Shown: positions 11,555 through 23,978 of the stretch, piece by piece
How the letters are laid out: the number at the start of each line of letters is the position of its first letter
Numbering within the stretch: position 1 is the stretch's first letter
DNA from: Sclerodactyla briareus
Taxonomy: Eukaryota > Echinodermata > Holothuroidea > Dendrochirotida > Sclerodactylidae
Length of the DNA: 64,000 bases
Reading direction: 5' to 3'
NCBI GenBank assembly: GCA_026419785.1
Contig: JAODTK010000999.1
Coordinates: 620,001-684,000, forward strand
Translations under genes and position numbers: made by a program
The notes under the pieces: model-generated
What the model was told of the DNA's origin: nothing
The model's database searches: none
The model's input: only the letters and a program-made list of their open reading frames with translations

Positions 11555-14500
11555 TGGTGATACTGGACATTCCGAAACACGATAATTTTTGCTGCGAATC
11601 GTCACTGATACCACTCTGCTTTTTCCCTGCCATTGACTGATTATAAACAAATAATAGACAGAATTTACCTACTACAAACAAGAACTATTGATATGCCGAA
11701 TACCTAATCAGATTGGAACCCCCAAAAAAGTGATTGCTCACCGTATGATAAGTCCCCCATTAAGTATCACCCTCTTACCAAAATTACCACATCATAACAC
11801 ATATTTAATGATATTGTTACTCCAATGTCACAGCTGGATTGTTTCCATTCATGAATACCTCATTTTATTGCCCTAAACCTCAGCAACATGATTGGCAAAT
11901 GTAGAAACAAGGACAGGATCGATTTCATTTTCACCAATAATTTCGAACCAGTCCATGTTTTCTTCAACAACAGGAGTAATATCCATGCATGACCACATTG
12001 ACTTTCATAAACCGTTAACAACAATGATTTAATCGATATATATCCTATTGACCGACTGAGTACACATTGTCACACTGGAAGAGATAAACTGTAGTACCCC
12101 TATATAGTAGGCTAGAATTTCCACCATTTTGTCGAATTAGAAAACAGTAATTCTATAAATTCACTCTACAAAAAAAACCATTCAATTGAGAAACTTGAAA
12201 ATCATTTGAAGAAAGGAATTTGCCAATTCAATAATTTGTCAAAATGGAAAACTACTGGCTCTACCCACAGTAATAGGTGTTGGTGTTCCATCTGGCTAAT
12301 GAGAAGGGGTGGGGGAAGTGTGGGGGCCGGTGAAATTTGTGGGAGACAGGGCATACCCAGGCTCTCATCCTGAACACTATATGTTGAGTATGCTTTTAGG
12401 GTTGAAGCTTATTCTCCATCTCTCTCCATTGTCACCAATCTTAGTAATGTGATGTTATGTAAAGCAAATTTGGAAGTGTTCACATGTTTTTCCCAAAGTG
12501 TATATTCTCGCATCTAATTCCTCAGGCCATTCATTAACTTTTTGTACAGACTGAGCACATTTTCTTTCTCCAAATACATCAAAAATATACATTAGAGCGA
12601 CATGCCGAAAGTGCATGGTCCATTGTTGACAGCTCACATCCGCTGATGTTTCTGCTGAAGGCGCTTCAATCTTGCGCAGTCAATATTTTTTCCAACCTAA
12701 AGGCCATGTCATGTAAATTGACGGGACTTTATTGTACTTTTCTATTCATCACAATGACAACTGAGACTCCGGACCAAATTTCAGCCACTTTGAGTGTACC
12801 GCTGAGCCACAAATTAAGCTATTGCAAAAATGTGCCTGCTTGTGACTGCAGGATCTCATATACAAAGTCAATGAAAAACATGTTGTTTTGAAAATCTTGT
12901 ACCAAACAAATAAGATGGATCCTAAAAAACCTACCAAGTAATGATAAATGATCTCCATTCATTTTGAGTGAATACCTGCTTTCATCTTTCTGTACATGGC
13001 ACAACATGCAGCATTTACTGTGTAGGGTGTCTAAGGGTGGCCTTTCACCTTTCCCCCAGTGATGTCATATAGTTTCCTCAAATTTCTCTAAAGTAAATTG
13101 GAATATCTCACAGCAACATGGTAGAACCTCCAACTTTGAGGTGTGGGGTTTTGATATATACTCTTTTAACGTGTGCTAGTTTACCATGACCGTCGGCCTT
13201 TAACTCAAGCAGTCATCTTGTCTCTCTGTTCATCCAACTTGGCATTGGCAGGCGGGTGCAGTGAATAGACGTTGAATTATTCACATTAATTACCCCACAT
13301 TTATCCTTCCCATTAATTGTCTTCAGCTCTCACAGAGGGAGTTGTTCATATTCGTACCTCCACTCACACAAGAGCAGTCTGTGGGTCAGAGGAGATTTGT
13401 TTGTTGTCATCACTTTCAAATCAGGCTTCAGATGACAGATACTGTATAGTATACAGTAGGTCTATACCATAGAAGATGTATTCCAGTAACTGTACCAGAC
13501 TGGAATTCTCCATTTTGTGACGTGTAGGAGTGTTCACACATGTTCACTGAAAATCTCTGAGCAGTTCACACATGTGTTTACATATACCATTATTCATTCT
13601 AAGGGAGCTCGTAACTGAAAAAAATTTAATGAGACTCAAGTCAAAGTTTGATTGAAGTTGTGCAACACCAACAGGATTGAATGAGCTTATGCCATGCAGT
13701 GTAATAATGTTGTGAGAATCTAAAAAGTATAGTATCTGAAGAATACTTCCTTTAACTGTTCTTTTTCCTATTATGACATTTATTATATGATTGCAGATAT
13801 CAATAATATGCTAAATTTGGATTTTCCCTCAAATTTGAGATACAGAAGACATGTATTGTCAAAATTGTTGAAGTTCATGTAAGGTCATCAAGGTCATTAA
13901 TAGTCACATCACTAAACATGTGAAATGATGAAGGTTCCAGGATTATCCTGAGTTTCTTAAGGTAAAATTTTGAGACATCGTTGTTTGAAATTTACATCTG
14001 TACACATTTACTGGCGAAAATGCTGATTGCCATCCAAAGGTCGAACAAATATCACATTTGAGTACTTTCGACTCTGTAATCAGTTCGGAACAAAATGTGG
14101 TCAATGCCTTACTATATAGCATTTGGTATTTGCCGGCAGCTACTATTAAAGACGTATCCGTCACATGGGACACTTGTCAATCACCTGAAATGGAATATTA
14201 CACTGCCTAGCGAACATTCATAGCAACAACCTGCACTTCAAATAGTTAATCATTTCACAAGACAACATTGATATAGGCCACTGATGTAGCACAGCAGCTC
14301 CAGCGATATGACTGTGTTAAACTGTTTACGAGCAAGGAAGTACTTGAATTTACAGGAATACATTCACAGCATGTACAGTAGAGGGATTGCAAAGGAAATG
14401 AAAAGCTTCCCCCTGAAGTAAGCCTGTTATCAGAGTAGCAGGTGCTGAGTTTATTGCAACAGGGCATCATAAATCAGCCATTCCAAGACTATTTTAACAT

Positions 14501-14589
14501 GTCATAGGATAGGAATATGATCCTCAATTCCCCGCTGAGCCCAGAGTCCTGTCCTACACGACCATACATTATCATTTCTAGCAAGAACA
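11555..14589. other. No gene seen
   Basis: AT-rich sequence that, if the kinase gene extends this far, would be intronic. Minus-strand open stretches at 12455-12637 and 13943-14173 have somewhat protein-like composition (the latter includes a CDIC motif) but lack convincing splice borders and recognisable domains. Confidence 0.35.
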
Positions 14590-15571
14590 CTGTCATAAAA
14601 AGTTGTATCGGGCGTTAGTTGTGATTTACGGGTAATTTTCTGCCCGGGTCCCGTCCAAAAAATTTTGGCGTGACACGGGTACCCGTATTTTAAATGACCA
14701 AAAATCGGTGTGAACGATATTTCTGCTTTCAACCTATCCTAATGTATGTAAAGTAGTGTACAACTCAAGCCTAACGTTATGGCAGTTGCCCTGATTAGAC
14801 ATCTTTTACATCAATATCCTTGACAATTATAGGCCCAAGTTTAGGTTATAAATAAAGCTTACCCATCATTCCCTTGGTACTTAACGCTGACAATTATACT
14901 AGCCTATCACTTTAGTATCGATGACTGCCTTTTGGATGAACTAAACCAGGTCAGCTCACGGTCACGTAACTTTTCCTAAACAATGTGTTTTCCCGATCCC
15001 CTGGGCCGCTCACTCACTTCATGCGCGGTGCTCATACTTGGGTCACAGCCGGCCACATGTGTGAATTGTGCAGTGCGTGTATACGTAGAGCTGTGATGAA
15101 GGGGACAGTACGGTCTGCTGGGAAGTGAGTGTCAAGGGCAGCGCTCTCGAGCAAACGCTGAGATAGAGAGGTCACAACAAAAAGGTTTGTGTACAGAGTC
15201 GTAGTCTTGATTTGCATGGGCCCATGACCCCCATGTCCGTCGTTTCGGTCACATTATGTCGCGCCTAAAAGTGAATTGTTCCGACCGGGTGGCGGGCACT
15301 GCCCTGCGCTCCCTATGTAAGCAGCAGGTGATCTAGTCTATGCCTGCTTCACGAATGTCTGCTTTGTTTGCGTATCGTATTGAGACAATTCCATAATAAT
15401 CACAGTAAGAAAATGTAATAATATGTGAATGGAAAAATATAGAATTGGTGTTGTTATTGGCTACTTTGCTTGATTTGTCTATATTTTCGGGTATCGGGTA
15501 GTGGATTTTTATGCCCGATCCCGGAGTTACGATCGGGCGGACATGTTCGACCCGGACTCGTCACAGCCCTA
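14590..15571 (-). mobile_element. hAT-like element with CAGCCCTA terminus
   Basis: The right end reads CCCGGACTCGTCACAGCCCTA, so on the minus strand it begins TAGGGCTGTGACGAGTCCGG, a common hAT-type start. Just inside are CGGGTATCGGGTA and CCCGATCCCGG words. The same kind of words (GGGTCCCGTCC, ACGGGTACCCG) recur at 14635-14690, suggesting the other end of the same element; the exact left terminus is unclear. No transposase is seen. Confidence 0.4.
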
Positions 15572-15804
15572 TCAGGCTATAGTGGCATGATACGGCAGTG
15601 CACCACTCGCTGTGAACGCCCGTCCATATGATGAAACAAAGTAAGCTCACGCTTGTTACTACTGCCTACCTGTAATATTAACGGGCACAGCAGGCTTGGA
15701 GTACAACAGAGGTTGAGATTCTGAAAGGAGTAAACTGTATCATACGCCAAACCCATTTCATACGATGTTCCTATGTGGAGTTATTGGCCTTCAAAGTTTC
15801 TGAG

Positions 15805-16275
15805 CCATTGAGCAGAGAAAATGGGGAGAATCCGACTTGTGCGATAAACCATGACATCACCCTGACACCAGGCAATTATGTTATGTATTTGATTGTTTCA
15901 GTTGTGTTGATAAGTCAACGTTTAGCACAAGTGCTGTTGTTTTTCTCTCACAACTGTAACCATGCCCCGCACTACCACCCACTAACACAATCCTCTCCCA
16001 TAGAATTAAAGCTTTCAAGTTTAATTACTGTTTGATTTCAATAGAGAACAAAAAATGTTTGACATTACTTATTATTGCATGATGGGATGCATTTCGATCT
16101 TGTGCAATGCACATGCTTCACAAAACACAAACTTCAAATGACTATAACTTCGTAACAGAAAGTCCTATAAACTTAACGTTTTGGACTGACTCATTCCTTT
16201 TTCATCCAGCTTTTAAAGTAGCCCCTAATATAACTTAGCCTGCCTAGTTGTCCTTCAAGTTGAACACACTTTGAG
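15805..16275 (+). repeat. Interspersed repeat, ~470 bp family, copy A
   Basis: Shares order and wording with 54400-54865: GAGAATCC..., GATAAGTCAACxTTTA, TTTTCTCTCACxA, TATTGCATGATGGGATGC, AACTTCAAATGACT and GTAACAGAAAGTC. No coding capacity or inverted termini were recognised. Confidence 0.55.
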
Positions 16276-18289
16276 GTGTATGAAGTACAGTTGGTAAAAT
16301 TCATACAAACAGCCAAGGTCTATAGTACAGTGCTTATTTTTTTTGTAAGTTGTAGGCTTTTGTCGTGTAGAACACTCACTATCATTCATGGGAGCAAATG
16401 CCTTAAAGGCCACCTAGTCGCATCAACCTGCCGCTTCCAATCGCCCAGCCTCCTCCAGGCTAGTTTGTGGTAACGACGATGATACTTGATATTCCCGATT
16501 ACTTCCTGCTTTATATTATACACCACTCGCAGAATTTGTGCAGTGTGCCATCGCTCCGGGTTTGGTATCATCGACTTGTCCAAATTGTAACCTGCTTCCA
16601 ACATTGGATGAAGTCCAATCACAACCTGATCGGGAACACACCACCCGCTTCGAATAATTATATTTGCGACTGCGAGAATGGTTGGACGGTAACAGCTGTT
16701 ACCACACATGACATCGAGGATTGTCGTTTAGCAGTGGGACAATTCAAACATGAATATGCTATCCATAGGCCTATCATTGTATTTAAAAACACAGCAGCCA
16801 TGAGATCAACCCGAACAGACGTTTGACTCAGTTTTCCTTACATTGGCTGCAGGTAATATGTGCAAGTGATGTGTCTCAACAAACACCTGTGGAATTTTGT
16901 TTCGCTCGCTGACGCACCGAATCATGGCTGAGATCAGGCCGCCTTGTGAGGTCAACGTTGAATTGTGCAATTGGACATTTTTCCTTACTGAATTACGGGG
17001 AATAGCCATGCCTGCACACTAAAAATCACCCTACTCATCTGTTTTGGGATTGTGTTGAGAACATCCAACCCAGTTTTGGTATTCGTTGAACGGATATCTC
17101 TCCACTTTACAATTTGAAGGATCATACTTTTTCGAACTTTTGCGGCGGTACCAAAAAACTGCAATACGCCTGCGAAAGCTAACACAGTGGCTTCGGTTAT
17201 TTAGGCTTCAAGCTTCATCATCATTCTTGGAGAATTCGCATTTAATTCCCTTTTTTTTTCGGTATTGTGAGAGGTTAATAAATAATTGAAAGTTTGCTGT
17301 AAATATAATGACCAATTTGTGTAGCGATCCTCACGGAATTTTATTCAGGGTTGCTACCATCCATAGGATGGGCGTACCTATGTTCAGTCACCAGATATTG
17401 CTGTAACTTCTCACAACGACCACGCCCACATTTTGGTATATCTGAGGACAAGACGATTTTTCAGTCAGTCGGCGCTGCAATTTTTTTTCTATATGGATAA
17501 GACAATCCATTTTCAAGAAGGGTCTAAACAATAATCGTCTTAAGCAAGACTACCTCCGGGCAAGCAACCAGGCGGGGCACCCTTAGCCCATCCCCCCCCC
17601 AACTCTTAGGTACCTCGAGTTGCGCACCATGAATATGGGGGTAGTTGTCGGCAACTCACTCACCGGCTCCCTTCCACAGGGGACACGGTGGGCAAGAACC
17701 GCCAGTGGGAGAAGCGTGCCATATTGCCCAAAGAAGCTCAATCGGCAAACACGATCAGGCAGCTTAACCTTCACCATCCCCGCCTTCCAGAGAACTGGCA
17801 TTAAATAGGCTGACTCCTGCCAAGCAGTAGCCGCGGATGCAGTGAAGTGAGGTTGTCACAAAAAGAAATCCACTGCCGCCTCATCCCAACAGTGAGCCGT
17901 CCAAGCCTTACTAGAATATAATGTTCTAGATGTAAGTCTAGCAGCACAATAGAGCAAAAAAAACACAGAGTTGGTTCGTTTGCCAGATGAACGACGCCAC
18001 ACACCACTACCTAGTGATTTCTTGACTCATATCAGTCCAAGCATGTAGACAGATGCCTACATGCAGAATACAGAGGCTCTTTGCAGAACTATATACAGTA
18101 TGGGATGGAGTCACTGATCAACGGAAAACTAGACATTGGTAGGCAGTTACACGGCATCGTTAATTCATCCACCGTTTTTGACACTCATTATGAAGAATCT
18201 AACACGCCATAAAGAACCGCTATTCTGGTCAGAAACTAGATTTTGTTGTTCTCCTCCTCCATGGAAGTTACAAAACAGTCACATAAATC
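16276..18289. other. No gene confirmed; open stretch at 16386-16826 and GC-rich patch at 17560-17830
   Basis: Both strands are open for over 100 codons across 16386-16826 (minus 107, plus 119) with no recognisable domain. The patch 17560-17830 is GC-richer than its surroundings and begins beside a C-run; it could be a decayed retroposon, but no ends or RNA promoter boxes were found. Confidence 0.3.
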
Positions 18290-18660
18290 ATGCAAATTTG
18301 ACCTACATGGGCCTTGAAATGACCTTTACTTTGTCAGAAAAAAATGTACCCCCCATCCACCAAGTTCGTTCAAATCTGACAAAGTTTGGAAAATTGCATA
18401 AAGTCATTATGCAAATTTTACCTCCGATGACTTTGAATTACCACCTCCACATTTTTCCGGGATCACTAGCCAGCCCCTACTCCCAAGTTTTTTGTTCAAT
18501 ATTAAAACTAACTGAAAAATTCCCCATAAATTATGTAAATTTGTGGGATTTCCTAGGGCGGACATGTTAACAAGTTCCAGATCAATCGGAGAAAGCGTTG
18601 AAAAGTTATTGGACTTGGCGTCGGTCGGAGCCTGGGACCGCGGTGGCGTCGGAGCCTGGG
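18290..18660 (-). repeat. Degenerate tandem repeat with a GC-rich duplication at its end
   Basis: TCATGCAAATTTGACCTxCA and TTATGCAAATTTTACCTCC recur about 120 bp apart, with TCCACCAAGTTCGTTCAAA between them; this matches the 3930-4225 family in opposite orientation. From 18565 an AAGTTCCAGATCAATCGGAG segment leads into a direct duplication of GTCGGAGCCTGGGAC (18625-18662). Confidence 0.45.
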
Positions 18661-19019
18661 ACATGACATCGGCTACTTTTGCTTTCGCAGTCAAATTACT
18701 CCTGTTTTCTCTCATGCGTTTGATCGGTGTCCCATTGACTTTGTACGGGTTTAGCTCTCGTTTACACCTATTGACGTCATAGGTGGTATCTTGCTATTGT
18801 GACTAAGCTTTGGTGGTTTCTCGGATCCTGTGAATTGCGTCAAGATCAACAGCATCCCATCGTGGCAATGATAAATGAATGTCATGCTTGTACAACCTTC
18901 AAACTATCTTTGTTTCCTAATGAAATTCTCACATTATTTCTACTTTGAAAAAGCCTTTAGTCTATGGGAAAGGATTCTGTAGTGGGTAGGTGTTTGAATA
19001 GTTTACTTGGTCTAGAGAA

Positions 19020-19170
19020 AAGACAAAAGAACTTCTACTAAATGTCGACCTATTCAACAAAATGAAACAATGAATACAAGACATAACTTCCTGGGTGTGA
19101 CGTCATGCATTATTGCGCAATTGGGATTCTCCCATTTCTCTGCATAACGACCAAACTTTGCTAAACAACG
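19020..19170 (-). repeat. Interspersed repeat, ~470 bp family, partial copy B
   Basis: On the minus strand this reads GCAGAGAAATGGGAGAATCC, then GCAATAATGCATGACGTCAC, then GTATTCATTGTTTCAT, closely following the first third of the copy at 54400. It is truncated after TTTTGTCTTTTCTCT. Confidence 0.5.
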
Positions 19171-19179
19171 ATTGGTACC

Positions 19180-22100
19180 GACCTGTACTACCGACATGTA
19201 CTGTCCGGGCTCAGGTGCTTGGAATGCCTATGATAGCAGACGACATGCCACATGACTGGTATCATCCGGTACGATAGTTTGATAATGGAGTCAGGGACAA
19301 AAATTGACAGTAGGTCTCTTTGACGCAGGCTCTAGGTGGCCCAAAAGTAGAGCCCGGTCAATCAAGAAATCAGAGGAGAACGGCTCTATTTTGGGAATAC
19401 CAGGCTCCAATTTTCCAAATCAACAGATTCACATAGTTTTTTTTATGTAGTGTATTTGAAACAATAAAGTACATACTTAATATGAAGTTCAGTAAAAACA
19501 AAAGTCAATATACATGAATGTCCCACATCCCCACATCTTTCTATCACAGGTGACCACTACAGCATTGCCTAGGTTACACCAATGTCAGTAATCCCTAGAG
19601 TTTATGCCAACTCTTGTCTTGACAAATGACATCGCACACAACTAATGGCCTATGTAATCTGCTACTCTGTTAGTTTGTTAAATAGTTTATCTTCGCTGCA
19701 AAACGTTCACCAACGTGCTCAGAGGCGCGAGTTACCTGCTCTTCGCAGCAAATGCTGTAGCTGGGAACAAAGCCGTAAGGTCATTTAGTCAAGATATCAA
19801 TCATATCGTAATCAGTGTTTACACTACTGCAGGTTTCAAAATGTGGGGGGAATTCCCCCCCCCCTCACAATTTTTCAAGAGGATTTTTAAATCTGTGGGG
19901 GGTTCTCAGAATAGATCAGCAGTTTCTTTGTACTTGCATCCCGCCGAAATGGCCACATTGCCAGTTTTTAACAATAGATTTGTTGCTAATGGGTTTCAGC
20001 CTCCCTCTTGGCCCAAGTTCGTCTCCCTTACTCTCTCTCTCCAATCGGCTGCACTGCAAACTATGCTACACAATACCCTGTATACCGGCAGGTAACTGGG
20101 GATATTATCACCCATGCCATACCATCCCTGCTCCCATCCATAGCACATGACTGTCCCCGAAAGGGCAACCCTTCAACGGCAAACATTCTTCTTCTGGCCC
20201 ATAGTGAATGTTCTTCCCCGGCAAATTTTGATTTTGTGTGCATAAATGAAAAACAAAAATGATTAATTTTCAATGGCTTCCCTAATTCCCACAAGGTAGC
20301 CAGCATTACACCTAAGCTACTGACTTTGTCTGATTTTGTACAGGGACCACACTTACCTAGATCAGAAAAGTGGTTATCTGAAGAAAACCTTGCAAATAAA
20401 CATGGATTCAATCGTTTGTGGAATGTTTTTTGGATCAACCATCTACATCCTTGTTCGTTATTTTGATGAGTTTTTAAATGTTTTCAGATCGTTTTCAGAT
20501 TTTAACGTTATCTTACAGTGACTTTGGTTCGTCATTCCACTTGGTTCACATAGAATGTGTACATACCCGTTTACAAAATCTGTCAATCGAACTTATCGAT
20601 GTGTGGGCTAAAAATATGTTTTTCTCTCATGTTCTCCAGTGTTAACAATGTCTGACAAACAATGATATGAGGATGCTTACACTTTGTCCTGAAGTCAACG
20701 AGATCGTGACTGGTTGAAGAGTGCAAATTTACTAATCCTTTGTGGACACCCGTGCGGGACTTCCCACATATAAATTCTTTTTGGGAGCAAAATTTGAGTT
20801 TGAGTGCCACAAATCGCTCTGATCCCGGAGCCTTATCATGAACACTGATCGTAATCACAGTTCACTCTGTGGATCCTGTGTACATGTGGAGCCGTGCGTT
20901 CTTGGACAACTTTTTGTTTAGGACTACAATCATTTACGTGACTGTCGAGTTCAGTGTCACGGCCGATGTTGGAGGTCTTCGCAGAAGCCTCATTCCCCGA
21001 ATATTCAGTTTTGCAAATAATGCTAGTTCGCTCAGTTGTGACTGTGCGACATGGCAATGAAATACCAGCACCCGTATTGCAACTCACAGATGACCAGGCG
21101 CTACATCGACTGGACCGATGGGTAAAAATCGCCCCGCCGGCTTATTTTTGGTCCAGGCTAGCACGTATCAAAGAAGTTTTACTGTAGCGCACTTCACATT
21201 GAAGAGTGACGAAATCCGTCACCTCTGACTCCAATTTCTCCCTCAGATTACACAGCCGCTCTATAACCTTCAAAGCATCAATTTAAGACATTCCATCCAC
21301 TACCTTGTTAATATTTCATTAGTATAAATTTGATAATTACAAGGCTAATTTTGACCGTAATAATTGTGGAAATCACTACCTTTTTTTTCCAGCCTGTCTG
21401 TGTTTGAAACATAGGTCGTAAACAGAGTGTGCCACTCAGGGCTCATATTGTCGTTCTATTATTTCATCTCAGTCATAGAAAATCTAAGAAAATCTTAGAG
21501 AAGTCTGCTGATTATTCATAACTGGCAACGCAAGCAACACCAACACAACTTTGCAAGGTCTTGATCAACTTGTTATCAGTGAAGTTTGAAGAGAATCCCG
21601 ACTGATTCCGTAATAGTTCGTTGATTCTCACCTGCGAAAAATCCTTTAGGAAATGAATAGTTCGAACTTTCCCTTAACTACAATAATGGTCCTTTTGGTG
21701 CATTCTTGAGATGCAAGCTTGTTAGTTTCCAAAGTTGAAAACAGGAGTTGGCCGCTTAGCGCTAGCCTAAAAAACAGCCTAGTCCTCGAGTTGTGAACGC
21801 AGGCTTTAGTACAGTTACTAAAGCTGCGAGCTCAGGCTAGTCCCAAGGCTGACTCTAGGATTAGGCTAGGTGTTGTAACGATACTATTTGGATTGACAGC
21901 CGAGCCCGAACCCCACTACTACCCCTAACATTAACACTAATCTCATGTACCCAGGTACACATTGGGTACACTTGCAATCATGAGCCTAACAGGAAGGCAA
22001 GTTAAGGCCTGATCTTCACATAGCCGAGCCCATGCCTAGACCAGACTCTACAACGAACTCGTAAGCGGAGAACATTAGGAAAGAATGACCCCAAACAATC

Positions 22101-22272
22101 TTAACAATTTTCACTTCAACTTAACATAGCCCAACGTTACTCAGCCTAAGTTCTTCTACTGTAGGCCTACTCGAGTCTGTAACTTGTGTAAGCCGGTAAG
22201 GGGTAAGGCCTACACTACAGTTACACTCAGTACGCACAGTACACTTAACACTAACAGCCTAGCTTAGGCTAC
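19180..22272 (-). other. 5' part of the presumed first intron of the MAP4K-like gene
   Basis: This stretch lies 3' of the splice donor at 22272/22273 on the minus strand, so at least its upper part should be intron. It is comparatively poor in recognisable repeats. Between 21740 and 22270 it is rich in TAGGCTA / CTAGCCTA / TAGGCCTAC words, a compositional habit familiar from echinoderm DNA. A minus-strand open stretch at 20583-20858 and a plus-strand one at 20954-21187 show no recognisable domain. No acceptor plus exon encoding the expected ARNxxTGE.AAIKxIK continuation was found. Confidence 0.5.
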
Positions 22273-22356
22273 CTTGTAAACATCGCCATAGGTTCCACTT
22301 CCAATTCTTTGCAGCAGTTCGAAGTCATCCAACGGGTTTTTTCTTGATATATCCAT
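22273..22356 (-). CDS. First coding exon of a MAP4K3/MAP4K5-like Ste20 kinase
   Basis: Read on the minus strand, an ATG at 22356-22354 opens 28 codons beginning [15 protein letters not shown] and ending in [10 protein letters not shown]. They stop exactly at a GT donor (AAG then GTAGCC, phase 0). The residues match the start of the kinase domain of the MAP4K3/MAP4K5 branch of germinal-centre kinases: a short lead, an [24 protein letters not shown] pattern, and the glycine-rich ATP-binding loop GxGxYGxV. In known family members these kinases act in the cytoplasm upstream of JNK and in nutrient/TOR signalling. The start is supported by an in-frame TGA nine bases upstream and by A at -3 and G at +4. 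The rest of the domain (VAIK lysine, HRD, DFG, CNH domain) must lie in further exons at lower coordinates or outside the window; none was found between 1 and 22272. MAP4K3 versus MAP4K5 cannot be decided from 28 residues. Confidence 0.85.
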
Positions 22357-22540
22357 ATTTTTTCAGATGGTATTATCTCCTGTCAGGAATATATTCCGTT
22401 ATTATGCCAAATTAAGGTAACTGTCCCATCGTGAATACCGCCAAACCTTGCATTTTTATGTTATGAAGACAAAAATCATCCGAAAAATGACCTTCAATTT
22501 TACTTCCTGTCATGCGCAAATATTTCTTGCCATGAAGCTA
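22357..22540 (-). promoter_or_regulatory. Likely 5' UTR and proximal promoter of the MAP4K-like gene
   Basis: This is the sequence directly upstream of the kinase ATG on the minus strand. It contains an ETS-type site (CAGGAAGT on the minus strand, 22502-22509) two bases from an NRF1-like half site (TGCGCATG, 22511-22518). This pair is common in TATA-less promoters of broadly expressed animal genes. No TATA box is evident. The transcription start was not located; an unseen 5' UTR intron would move it further upstream. The function is inferred from position and motifs only. Confidence 0.35.
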
Positions 22541-22892
22541 GCCGAAGCTTGAGATGTCATGCATTCCCGATTTAGTTAGAGTAGCCCTAACGGAAATGTA
22601 TCTTAATGTTGCCTCACCACTGCGTCTTAATACCGAAATCTTGCAAGTTGCAACTCCAGCTAAAGTGCAGAGCGAAATATGAACTGTTGAAGATGTATAC
22701 CACCATGAGAAGCAGGGGAATTTGAACCATGAAATTAGGCGGATGAAAAAAAAAAACCTACGTATTCGTAGGCCCTATTTTCTTTCAACGAATATTCGTG
22801 TGAGACGTTCTGTAATAACATGCACTAGTGAGTTGACTTGACACTGGCTTATATCTTTGGGAGCCTGGGAGGAGGCATCGCGGACCTTGGAC

Positions 22893-22985
22893 CAGTGGCG
22901 TCGCCAAGGATCATGGAGGATGACCCCCCCCCCCCCCCTCCTCTTCGAATATAGAAAAAAAAAAATACCCCCATGTGCCAAAGGG
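22893..22985 (+). mobile_element. Solo hAT-like terminus (CAGTGGCGTCGCC)
   Basis: CAGTGGCGTCGCCAAGGAT followed by a C-run (22926-22938) has the form of the left ends of the hAT-like family in this window. No partner terminus or target duplication was identified. Confidence 0.25.
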
Positions 22986-23264
22986 CACATGTGGGCTATG
23001 ACAAAAACTGTGCATTTGTTCACATTTTTCTGGAAAAACACTGTTCATTCTAGACACATAATTTGACACTAGTTTTACTGAAAATATATAGCATAAGGGC
23101 GGCGATCCTGAGAGACGGGGAGAAAATGATAAATGGCCAATTTACTACAATTCCTTACACAGTAACTTTTGGAAATATGCGGTCACTCCCTCCCCCTGTA
23201 ATATTCCAACGAGATTGTAACCAACGTAATACCAGGTTGCATGTATGGGTCCGTATTAGGCCTA

Positions 23265-23300
23265 TACCAACAGTTCTCAAAGGGGGAGGGGCCCCAGGAC
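23265..23300 (+). mobile_element. Possible hAT (Charlie-type) terminus
   Basis: CAACAGTTCTCAAAGGGGG followed by AGGGGCCCC resembles the CAGxGGTTCTCAAAxxGGGG start of Charlie-type hAT elements known widely in animals. The opposite end was not found. Confidence 0.25.
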
Positions 23301-23978
23301 GACGATCACAGCGTTTCCCTGGAGTGCCCCTTTGTGAATCACTGTGCCTAATACATATGCAGGGACATACCCACTCATCCGAATGTCCTGGTGACCCCAC
23401 TGCCCTGGACTTGAGGAAACTACGCTGGCCAGGATGGTGATTGTAAATAACGCTGCCAAAACCGAACCCTTCCCCTGCCCCCGAAGAAATCTCAACCATG
23501 TACGTGCCACTGTGAGGTGCGTGTGGCGCTTGGCTTACAAACGAACCGAATCAACCCAAATTTATCGGGGGTCGTTGCATGTAGATTCCCTACGTAGGCC
23601 CACGGGTACCCCTGTCTCCCTAACTTGACAACCGTGCAGCATAATCGCGTCACCATCCGCGCATATGACTCTGTTTAAGCGATGTAGGCCTACAGAGGCT
23701 AGGGCATCTTGTGTTTGTTTTTTGTTTCCTGTATTGTGTGCAAATGCTCAGAATTTGGGTGAACCTGAAGGCTTCGGCCGTCTAAAGCAGAAATACCCCC
23801 TCATCATCTGATGTGACGCACATTGGGTTTAGCCTGCAAATAATAACAGCCTTTGGTTTTAATACAGTACGGTACAAATAAGCCCAAACAATCGATTCAT
23901 ACCCTTCCCCCCCCCCCCTTTTCACACTACACCTATGGTCTATTTGTTGAAATAAAAGCTGCACGCTATATGTTGCAT

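Noticed and set aside
16386-16826. Overlapping 107- and 119-codon frames on opposite strands
   Set aside because: Neither shows a domain, and open frames on both strands are expected by chance at this length in such a window.
20583-20858. Minus-strand frame containing CKHPHIIV, resembling a kinase segment near the MAP4K exon
   Set aside because: Surrounding residues do not follow MAP4K order (no VAIK lysine at the right distance, no continuation to the expected YFGSYL-like segment) and splice sites do not fit; judged coincidental.
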